The notes under the pieces were generated by a model. That model ran no database searches. It was not told where the DNA came from and saw only the letters and a list, made by a program, of their open reading frames with translations. The position numbers and the translations under genes are program-made. Positions 32,481-42,009 of a stretch of DNA of 64,000 nt are shown one piece after another (the first letter of the stretch is position 1; every line of letters begins with the position of its first letter). The DNA is taken from positions 993,031 through 1,057,030 of the forward strand of contig ML976989.1 of assembly GCA_010015675.1 (NCBI GenBank), given 5' to 3'. The DNA comes from Byssothecium circinans. Its lineage: Eukaryota; Ascomycota; Dothideomycetes; Pleosporales; Massarinaceae.

Positions 32481-33080
32481 ATGGAGTCTCCCGACACCTT
32501 CACGCTCCTGCCGTTGCAGGTGGATCCCACCACCTACGCCGTAACCGCGTCGCACTCCAACAGCGCCCTGGACTCCGAACTCGCCGCCCTCAATTCACTA
32601 CACAAAGGCCTTCTCGCTGCAAACACGCCGAATCAAACACCACCCCCTCCCGTCCCCGTGAACCCCACGCGCTCCGCTCAAATCGGCAAGCTGCGCGAAT
32701 CTGGCAACGCCGAGTTCCGCAAAGGCAACCACGCACAAGCCGTCAAGCTTTACAGTCTCGCCATCGATATGGCCCTTGGCCGTCCATCCTGGGAACCCTC
32801 TGGGCTCGTCCGTGAGGAGGTATCGGGCCTACTAAGCAACCGCGCGCAAGCGAATATGGCGCAACAGAACTGGGCCGAGGGTGCGGTAGATGCGGAAGCT
32901 AGCGTCGAAATGAAGAAGGTGGGAAACGCAAAGGGCTGGTGGAGGAGAGGCAAGTGCTTGCTCGAGATGGGCAGGCTAGAAGAGGCGGAGAACTGGGTGA
33001 AACAGGGTCTGGAGTTTGAAGCCACGGAGCAGGATCTCGTACAACTGAAAACGGAGATTGAGAAGAGAAAGGGCACATAG
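32481..33080 (+). CDS. SEC72: ER translocation protein SEC72 (TPR)
   Basis: A 199 aa cytosolic subunit of the Sec62/Sec63 complex for post-translational import into the ER, single exon. The N-terminal part FTLLPLQVDPTTYAVTASHS with DSELAALNSLHKGLL and PPPPVPVNPTRSAQI is characteristic of mould SEC72. It is followed by three TPRs: KLRESGNAEFRKGNHAQAVK, LVREEVSGLLSNRAQANMAQ and GNAKGWWRRGKCLLEMGRLE (WWRRGKCLLEMG). Length agrees with yeast Sec72 (193 aa). ATG 32481 was chosen over an upstream non-ATG frame opening because the conserved region starts immediately after it. Confidence 0.9.
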   Translation: MESPDTFTLLPLQVDPTTYAVTASHSNSALDSELAALNSLHKGLLAANTPNQTPPPPVPVNPTRSAQIGKLRESGNAEFRKGNHAQAVKLYSLAIDMALGRPSWEPSGLVREEVSGLLSNRAQANMAQQNWAEGAVDAEASVEMKKVGNAKGWWRRGKCLLEMGRLEEAENWVKQGLEFEATEQDLVQLKTEIEKRKGT

Positions 33081-33746
33081 ACGTTTCCTATGTCAATTGC
33101 AACTGAGCTGTTGGAGCGGCGAACAGCAGGAATATCCAAGGGATGCATATTGAGGGCGTTTGGCGCAGGATACATTTGTCGAGCACTATGCTTTGCTTAT
33201 CGAAGCATACCGGGGGAGGACTCCGTCACAACCATGGACATGAATACGATCATCACGATATTTCCATCTCCACCTCATCTCCTCTTCGTCGTTTCTCTCT
33301 CCACGATTTTAAAAGCAGGGTCTGATCGGACGAAGAACAGCTGGTTGCATGCAAGATAAGTTGAAAAACACGCTACATCCCCAATCGCCTCAAATTTTAA
33401 GACACCTCAGGTTGACCGCGTTCCTAGCACCAACTTGCGCCACGTCCTTCCATGTTCTTCTCTCGGTCTGTCGCCCCCTTCCTTAAATCTCTCGCTTTTT
33501 TCTCTCCTGCCTACTTCCTTACTTCCCGTCACAACGGCTTAGTGACAGAAGATTTTATGTCCCCCACATATCATCTTCTCCACACAAGCCTACAACAGAT
33601 CAATCATCCAAGGAATCTTGTGAGCCGGCGCCGTTTCCCCAAGCGCCTAGGATCATTATAAGTTGACGCAATGCACGTACACAAGGTTGCCGTGTGTATG
33701 CGGGCTATGCAGGGCCTATCACCTGTCCAGGGGACCTTGGATGATG

Positions 33747-33811
33747 GACGCCGGGAGGAACCGTTGCTTCAGCACTGCATTGCCTGCATGGAGTAGGAGG
33801 TTTTCCGAGCT
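33747..33811. repeat. diverged direct repeat core, copy A
   Basis: GACGCCGGGAGGAACC ... CTTCAGCACTGCAT ... GGAGTAGGAGGTTTTC. It is preceded about 70 bp upstream by CACGTACACAA and GCAGGGCCT, and followed about 155 bp downstream by CCTAGATGAACAACATC and ATGTGGGGTTG. Confidence 0.7.
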
Positions 33812-34088
33812 CCGACATTATTTTCACATTAACCGGCTTCATGACTAGAGGACTCTCTGCTCTCATCAGATTGCCCTTGAGTCTTTATCTCTTGGAGAAG
33901 ACGCCTAGATGAACAACATCGAAACGGGCTTCATGTGGGGTTGATATTTAACGTGCATTTCCCCGGCACGTTTTGTGGTTCATTGCTCTACACGCATGTA
34001 CACAAACCACCGAGTTATGCCTGATTTTTGGGGCCTTGCAGGGCCTGAACTGTGACCTTTAAAAGCAAAGGGGACACCCGATTCGATC

Positions 34089-34155
34089 GACGCCGGAAGG
34101 AACCCTAGCTTCAGCGCTGCAACGCATTCAGTGGAGTGGGAGGTTTTCTGTGCTC
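34089..34155. repeat. diverged direct repeat core, copy B
   Basis: GACGCCGGAAGGAACC ... CTTCAGCGCTGCAA ... GGAGTGGGAGGTTTTC, with the same upstream (GCATGTACACAAA, GCAGGGCCT) and downstream (CCTAGATTGAACAACATC, CTGTGGGGTG) companions as copy A. Core offset is 342 bp. Confidence 0.7.
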
Positions 34156-34546
34156 ACACATTTCATCACTATTCGTCCTTCACATGACACATCGCAAGGG
34201 CGCAAGCTCAATGAGTGTCACGTGGGGGAGTACCATGGCTTGAAAGCTGAAGACGTTATGCATTCCCACATACCGTCGCACTTGATAGCAAGCCTAGATT
34301 GAACAACATCACCAAGCAAATCTCATCTGTGGGGTGTGGGTTTCGCTCTTTCCTTTCCCCTGGGAGTGTGGGATAATGACGCCTTCTCTGGATGTCATTG
34401 TCAATACTATCTGCGGGTTATCCCTTGTTAACACGGGGAGTGCTCGTAACATGAGCTGGCGTGAGCTTGCGTGGGCACGTTAGTGTTCAGCAACCACGTA
34501 GTCGAGTCGGGCAGGACTCGAACGGTGAAGGGGAGCTTGGTTGGTG

Positions 34547-34615
34547 GACGCCGGAGGAAACCTTGGCTTCGCTTTTGTACTGCCTGTGCTGTGGGGTTGG
34601 AGGTTCTCTGTGCTC
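34547..34615. repeat. diverged direct repeat core, copy C
   Basis: GACGCCGGAGGAAACC ... GGCTTCGCTTTTGTACTGC ... GGGGTTGGAGGTTCTCTG. The most diverged copy, 458 bp after copy B; flanking companions are weak. Confidence 0.55.
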
Positions 34616-34834
34616 GTACATTTTTGTTTCTTGCTCGAGGGGTTTGTGTTTTGGCTTTTGGTTTATTTGTTAGTTAGTTGCTTTGTGGTTAACATCTTCG
34701 ATTCTTTTACCTCGTGTTTTGTTTATCATCACTGAGGCCGAGCATTATCATATCATGAAGCGGCTTCGCAAGTGAAGTTTGAGAAAATAACATGAAATTC
34801 CCGACTATCAAAGTAAGACGCGCTTAGATATCCA

Positions 34835-37800
34835 TCATGTGGCCACTGTCCAACGTGCTACTTCCACTTCAGAGCCCGACTCGGAAAAATCATGATCCCT
34901 GATATGGACCACGTCCTTGTCCAGATAACAACGGAAGCACAGTTGGAAAGGTACATCGCAAGTTTGGCACTCATAATAAAGGCCGCATAAGATCTGGTCG
35001 ATGTCAGTTTCCTATTTATCGTACCCAAGGAACGAGGTCATACCGTCCAGCAAGAATCGCAGGCTTCTTTGTCCTCTGTACCAACCAGATCGTAAGGAGA
35101 GTTCCAATCCCAGTGATTGGCCAATTCAGTGTTGAGATCTTCCTTCGGCGATTTCAATAGTTCCAAAAGCTCCTCCTCGTTGGGCCATAGGTACTGCCCG
35201 AGTTTGAAAGGCGTCCAGGTTCTCCCCACGCCTTGTGCGTGGACAAAACGACTGGCTTTGGTGTCCAAAAGAAGATTAATAACACTGATGTACGGAATTC
35301 GCCGGTTTTTGTTCGACGCTACACTTAATTTGAGCGCCCAACATAGAGGTGTCCATCCGCGTGAGTCAGGGCTGTTCACGAACTCAGGATGAATGCTCAG
35401 TACGTATCTCACAATCTCTTCCTCTCCACTGACGACCGCTATGTGCAGGGCATTTCTTCCCATTACATCGACCCCATCGATGCTCGCTTGGTGATTGTCA
35501 TGCAACAACTTGACCAACTGTAGATTGCGTTGAAGGGCGCAATGGATTGGTCTTCGACCTGCGTTGTCTTCCATATCTGATAGCGCTCCCCGAGCCAACA
35601 AATATTCGACAAGTGAAATAGGAGCGTACAAACAAGCGGGGTATATCGAGCTTCCAAACTTCAAACTTTCAGCATTGAGGTCAATGCCTGGAAGGTCGAG
35701 GAAATACTCGACGATTCGCACTTTCTCTTCATCATGGCTGCGATTTCGGCTAAGGACAGTCTGGATCGGCGTCTGGCCGTTGATAAGCTGAACGTTGATA
35801 TCGAATTGTGAACATGCCTCGATGATTTTTTGTATGACCTCCAAAGTCGCCGTGCAGCAAGCTTGATCAAAGACACCGGGATCGTCGGCTATTGCCCCAC
35901 ATGAGAGGAGGTAGATGATGACTTCGAGGTTGTGTTCACGGACCGCAAAAAATAGTGGTGTTTCTCCGTAGTCGTTCTTCCTGAACGGATCAGCGCCTCG
36001 CCTAATTAACCTCTTTACTATCGGGAGACCGGTGTGCATTGTAATCGCATGTAATGCGGTGTTTCCAGTGGCAGTGTCTGGAAGCTTAACGTCTACATCC
36101 AGTTCCAAAAGCGCTTCTGTTGCTTGCATACAGTTGTGGTAGACACATGTTTGAAGCAGCTTGGAGTGTTCTGTGCCAAAATCTGAGGTGTCTGCGCAGG
36201 CATGGAACAATTTTTCCAGAAATGGGTCCAGTTTCGCTCTCATCCAAGATTTCTTTAGAGTTGATGCACAGTAAATTCCCTCTTGTAACTGCTTCTTGGA
36301 AAGTCCTCGATCAAGCAACACGGTAAGTATAGGGAGCATGACATCAACCACCACCATCTGAATGATAGTTAGAGTTCCACCGCGGTATCGCTTTCCGAGA
36401 TCAAGACCTGCATCAATGAATGCGTTTACCAGGTCGCTTCCTTGTTCCTGGAGTACCAAATAATCACCGGGATACTTGAAAAGCATCCCCTGCTTGTCGT
36501 CGCATTGCTCATTAACATCAGCACCGAGGTCTACCAGAGCATTTATAGTCGTAGTAGAACAATGACGCATACTCAAAGATAAGGGAGTTTTTCGGGACCT
36601 TCTCCCAGCCCATAGACCGTTGATGCGGGCACCTTCATGAACGAGTCGAGTGGCGAGGGTCGCATGATCTGTTTTGATGGCCCTCACAAGTGCGGGTTCC
36701 AAGATCTCTTTGTTGAAATCGAACTCAGGAAACTGCATGAGGAACCTCAGCCTGAGATTTTTCGCAAACTCGCTCCATTTGTCGGGATCCTTTCGCCCGC
36801 TTCGGAATGCTACCAATGACCAGTTGCGTCTCGTAACATCGGGTTCGATCGCTAATAGCTTTTCAGCGACACCGGTAGCACCAATGCGCAGAGCCTTGCT
36901 CAAAACCTCTTCGTATATTCCCACTCTGCCCTCGGGTGGAGTATATGGGTAAATGTGTGGTTGAAGTAGTATCGCGCACTTCTTGTGATGATGAATCAAA
37001 GTCCGGTGGATTAGTGCCAGATCCACGCGTATCTCGATGTCGTTCCTAGCTATTGCCTCGAGTGTAACGGCAAGAGCATCATGCTGACCGTATCTTTGCG
37101 CAGTCTCCATGAGTGCTACATAATCGGCATCACTCCAAGAGCCATGAACTAAAAGACCCGCTAGTAGGTTTCGATTCCCAAACTTTGCCGCCACCTTCAG
37201 AATGTCCGTATCCAACGGGCTGTCGGGTACCTCAATGAGTTGACTGAGCCTACGTCGACAGCTATAATAGATGAGTTTCTCGGTAACCGTTTGCGCTGTC
37301 TCCGTGCTCTCTCGATTTATCCAGGCCCCAGCAACCAGAAAACGTAGAGTGCTCTGAAAGCAATCCAAGGAAGCCGCTCGATGAAGGAGCAACACGGGAT
37401 TCTGAACTCTACAGCTTGTCAGATGCTCCATGTGCTTGCTCCAGACCTCTGGCATCGTAATAAAATCTTGAGATTCGACCATTGCCATAACCGCAGAATC
37501 GATGATAGACCCTGAGGGAGCTCCTTGCTCAAGGAGAGCTGTTACAATGTGAACATGTTTGCAGTATGTAGCGGTGACCAAAGCTCGAAAACATCCCTGC
37601 GTGAGAGATGGTGACTCATGGAATTTGGATCTTGCATAGAACAGCAAGTCACAGAGCCCGTGATAGGCCAACAGCTCCAGCACATCAGTTGGGTGGTCAC
37701 GAGTCAAAGGCGTAAGTTGATTGAAACTCTGTAGCTTGTGGGAAGACATGATCCACAATGCGCAGGTTTGCGGATCTTCGACTAGAGTAGACCCAAGAAT

Positions 37801-40408
37801 TACTTCTGGCTGAAGTTCACCTTGGTCCAGCATTGACTCTTGCGCATGCCTAGGCCAGAATTGGATAGCGTATGCGACCGAAACAAAAGGGCCGTTGGAA
37901 TACCCCGAGAATTTCTTCATCAGATCACGGCCAGTAGATGAATGAAGGTAAGAAATGCAAGAGGAAGCAATCTGCCGATGGGAAGCTGCAATGGTTGCTT
38001 TCTCCATGTATCGTTTGTTGCGAAGAAGGTGCCCTCGGAGATCTCTATGTGCCAGATGAAGCTCCCCATTCTTTTCCTTGAGTAAAGACCAGATATGTGA
38101 GCTAGCCGCAAGCCTTGAGAAATCCCTTCCAGTGAAATCGTTTAATGCCGTTATTGGAAGTGGGTGGTATGTGAACAGCACAAAATCCAATACATCCCAG
38201 GCCTGGTTCTGTTGTTCACCTGTAATGCTTCCTAATATCGTCTCGAATACCTTCTCTGGGAAAGCAGGCGTGAGTGATACTAAGAACGGTTGCATATCCA
38301 TGTGCGGAGGAAGTTCGGCATGGTGGAGCCATGTGACCAATATTGATGCCAGGGCAACATCGTTCTTGCATGACAATATGAGACGCTCAACATCTTGAGG
38401 GAAGCAGGCTAAAAGCTCCGTTGACTACAGCTATTTGTGCCAGCCGACCGGCAATGTCGCAGAACTGAGAGCTTCGTAAACTTGTGTGGATTCCAGGACT
38501 TGAAGAATGGAGGATTCCTGGCTTCGCATAGCCATCGTGTCCAACTTCTTGATCTTGGATATTGGTCCCGATAAGGTCTCTGTACCTTCTATGGGCTCTT
38601 TACCACTCAGTATGGAGTCTCGCTCAAAAGCTTGATGCGTCGTCTGGTCCGAAATAGGATCGGAAAGTGATGTATTTGTTGAGTCCATAACAGTCGCAAA
38701 GACTTGAAGTTGGAGCTCACACCCAGAAATGAGTTTCCTGAGCTTTTGAAGAATCCACTGCGCAGATTGGTCGTCAAGGTCAAGACCCCCAATCACCAAA
38801 ACAACAGACTTCTTGAAGCAGCTATTTCGACGCCTCTTGCACTCAACACCAACTTTATAGGGTGAGTCTGACAGCATCTCCAAGATGAGCTCGGACAAAA
38901 GGTCGAACAGATCGTCAGATGTTATGCGATGTCCAATGTCCAGCGATTGGAAACCTGTGGAGAGATGTTGAACGCCACGATGAAAACCGAGCTCATCTGC
39001 CCTTTGGAAAACGATAACGAGGTCTATGAGGATTTTGCAGAGTGCGGATGACACTGAGTTGTTTCGGAAGTCGTTGCAATCCCATTGAACCATCGATATG
39101 GCGGCGCTCTTGTCGCGTTTTCGGTGAAGCTCGTTGTGGATGATCTCTGCGAGAAGCGACGCATCATTTGAAGTAGGGATCAGAAATATTCCTGGATCTT
39201 CCTTATTCATGCATCGCTCGATGCCTGTATCCTGGATAAGGGAGGCTGAGGTGGGGGCGATTTTGGAAGGTCCCCTCAAGATGCCAAATGGTACAAATGA
39301 AATCAACCTATCAAGGTAGGGTCTGAAATCAATATCTGAAATGCAAGTTAGCCAGTGCGATCAGACTGTGGTAATAGCAATATTCATTTAATTTACTTAC
39401 TGCGCCTAGACTGTTTCAACCATAAGTTTTCCAGGTCATACAGTCTAGTAGTCAACCTACGGGTGGCCTCGCTTAGAAGGCTGTCGTGGCTCTCACTGGA
39501 CCGGTAGATCACCTCGTGAGTAGCGCATGAAGTCGCAACGTTTTCGTGGAAGACCTGATGCATTGTTTGTCAGATTGACCGCAAGAGCGTCGAATTACTC
39601 CGACGAAACTCGTACCTGAAGATTGACGTCTCGATTTGTCGAAATGAAGCTGCACGTAGCAGTTATCGTTGGCAACTCAATTTTCGCAAAAGCTTCGTTG
39701 ACATCCTTGATCCACTGAGCCATTCTCTTAGCCATTGGCTTTAGCCAGTAACACTTGTTTGAAGCATCGTATGACAGAAATCTGAGCAAACTTCTTTGAA
39801 ATTCCTCATCACATTCGATTCGTTGTGGGCTACTGACGAACATCTACAAGAATAGTCATTAGCTTCTGAGACTATAATTTGATGTGGGTTTTAGTTTCAA
39901 GGCTGCCGCCTACCATCGATATCTTTCTTCGGTGTATGCGGCCTTGTGATTGATCCTTTTCATGGGATAAAATCAGCATCTGGCTAGATTATCAGCATGC
40001 TTAAGTGGAACTGCTGCGAACTCTAACCTCTTTCACAATGGCGGACCCAATGTCATGCATGAAAAACACAAGAGGAGGGTCGCGGATTTTGGCATTCCTT
40101 GGCTCGATTTTTTCTAAGCGGTTGAGCAAATGAAGTGCTTCTTCTCTGGCAGACTGTCGATTAAATATCCTGTTGGTTTCGCTCCAAGGCTCGTATTCGT
40201 AAAAGAATAATCGGCCATGTGAAGGTGAGTTACGATAGAGAAACATGTAGTCTTGCTGCTTCCACCTAATTCCGGGCACGGCAATGACACTATATGATTT
40301 CAGCACATTGGTCCTCGATACGTTTGTGTGGTAAGAGACCTACTCTATGGAAAAACGTGGAAATCCCCAGTCCCTTACATGTTTCAGATTTGATTGCCTT
40401 GTCGCCAT
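34835..40408 (-). CDS. NLR-like protein: hydrolase-like / degenerate NACHT / winged helix / ankyrin / ZZ
   Basis: Eight exons, about 1727 aa, all phases matching: 40408-40379, 40339-40028, 39979-39914, 39843-39616, 39554-39401, 39335-38482, 38424-35044 and 34993-34835. The N terminus is an alpha/beta-hydrolase-like effector domain (YSVIAVPGI; FYEYEPWSETN; VFFMHDIGSAIVKE). The exon 6 region is an AAA/NACHT-like fold without a Walker A lysine loop (GIFLIPTSNDASLL) but with a Walker B-like SVVLVIGGLDLDD. The post-NACHT helical part has WDVLDFVLFTYHPLPITAL. Many ankyrin repeats follow (GNTALHAIT, YGETPLFFAV, GRRPIHCALQ, MGRNALHIAV, RGWTPLCWAL). Exons 7-8 join into a ZZ-type zinc finger (CDSCWTILCGLYYECQTC, FRCYLDKD, HIRDHDF). 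The intron at 38481-38425 has a weak GTTTAC donor and is the one uncertain joint. A role in non-self recognition is inferred from architecture. Confidence 0.85.
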
Positions 40409-40688
40409 CTCTGGGAGGTTGGCTATGCAGGCAAAATAAAGGAGATGGTATCGAGAGCAAAGATGGATAGAGTGAAAACCAAAATCCGAGCAAGCACTAG
40501 CAGACTTCACGTAGTTCAAGTCGCCCCAATTATAGCATTGCATCGTTTGTTCGACGGATCTTAAGTAGGTACAACATATGCTAACCGAGTAAGATAGGAT
40601 TATGAAAACACAAAGTTAGAAAAAGCCACCATCTTACGTGGCAATATTTGCCTCGGACCCGACCATGCTGATCATCGATGATCACCAC

Positions 40689-41819
40689 TCAAGTGGACTT
40701 GATTGCGTCCTTCCAAACGGTGTAGGCGGTGATATCCGCCAATGTATCGATACACAGGGTATCCAGGTTCTTGATCGTGTTCTCGTCGTAAGTTCGTAGC
40801 TTATTTGTTGGCTCCTTGGCTGGATTGAACAAGACCGGATCATCTTTTGGGTTCGATTTCAACGATGCGCGAGCTTGGGTCCACGTATCGGCAGTGGCGT
40901 TCAACTCGACGTGAGCTTGGAACTCGGAGTGATCTTGCCTCTTCAAAAGTATGGCTCCCTGAACACTGACCGGAACGCCTCCTTTTTGCGAGGTATTCTC
41001 GCTGAGGGCCCAAGTGACACAGTTTGGTTTTCGAGATCGCCGACCTTTCCCGAGCCCAACTCTACCCCGCACTGTGACCATATTTGTGACATCCTTCTCA
41101 ACAGATTTGCTACTGTTCAACTCGCCACCAACCTCGACACCCAAGACATTTCCTCCAATCTTTGAAGAGACCCCAGCTGTGCGAACTTCTCGTTGAGTGG
41201 TCGGGAGAACGCTAATGGACCCATCCGGGTAGGCTTTTTCGACACTGGGGCCGGGATCTTGATCGTTGCGAGAAGAGAAGATGACTTTGGCTTCCACCCT
41301 CTTGATACGTCGGCCCAAGCCATCAGGTTCCACGCGGAACTGGAAGACAACCAACGTGGCGGGCTCTTCCCCGTCTCCACAGAACCCATGAACAATCTCC
41401 ATGCATCTGCAACTGACGTAAATAAGCTTAGAATGGCTTCTCTCGATAACGATCTCGCGTTGCCAGGGGTCTTGCGGATCGTTCTCCGTCCGAAAGTTGG
41501 CACCACCACTTGTATGTTCCTCGAGCTACAACTCAAATGACGGAAGCTCTTGGTCATTCTGAGATCTGGTGTTCGCGGTGTCGGCCATGGTGGAAATGCG
41601 GCTCCAATCGTTGCGTGGGTGCGCTTCAAGCCGAGTGATGAACAGAATTCCTTTAGAGCCCTCTGGCCTTTCGACTTTTATCATCGGCTTGTCGAGTGTT
41701 GCGCCAATTCTGCAGTGCTGCACACAGCTGCGGCGTGGCTTGATGGGTAACCAAGCCTTTTTCTGTACACCGTTTTGTGCGAGAGGATGCACTGCCATCG
41801 ACGTACAGTAGAAGTGCAT
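40689..41819 (-). CDS. orphan protein with one in-frame TAG, about 376 codons
   Basis: One reading frame runs from ATG 41819 to 40689, broken only by TAG at 41526-41528. The upstream part has KAWLPIKPRRSCVQHCRIGA and MIKVERPEGSKGILFITRLE. The part after the stop keeps coding character at once (LEEHTSGGANFRTENDPQDP) and continues through VVFQFRVEPDGLGRRIKRVE, GKGRRSRKPNCVTWALSEN and ADITAYTVWKDAIKST. Beta-rich, no signal peptide or membrane span. I do not recognise the family. A 33-nt phase-matched intron (GTCATT...ACAAG) could remove the stop but is shorter than any other intron here. A nonsense mutation is more likely, in which case the 3' part could restart at ATG 41402. It sits between the NLR-like gene and the ankyrin-subtilisin gene. 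Confidence 0.55.
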
Positions 41820-41991
41820 GTGGGGTTACAAAAGAGAGGTAGTGTGGTACAGTGTGAGTGCAGCGGAGAGCTCCGAGCTGGGAAAATTATGGTAGTAAGA
41901 TTGAGGTGATGGCTATCAGGACTTACTTGTTACTTACATCTAGAGACAGTAGTGATATGCAAACGCTCCAATTTCTGATATTGATGTTGCT

Positions 41992-41999
41992 TCACGTGA
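41992..41999. promoter_or_regulatory. TCACGTGA octamer
   Basis: Exact palindrome only 10 bp before the ATG (42010) of the ankyrin-subtilisin gene and 173 bp upstream of the orphan's ATG on the other strand. Confidence 0.5.
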
Positions 42000-42009
42000 T
42001 CCCAGCGAC

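Larger units (their letters stand above)
33081..34834. other. 1.75 kb non-coding block containing a three-copy diverged repeat
   Basis: No gene is supported. The block holds the repeat described separately (33.6-34.65 kb), several GT-rich tracts near its right end (34620-34735) and many stop codons in all frames. Confidence 0.5.
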
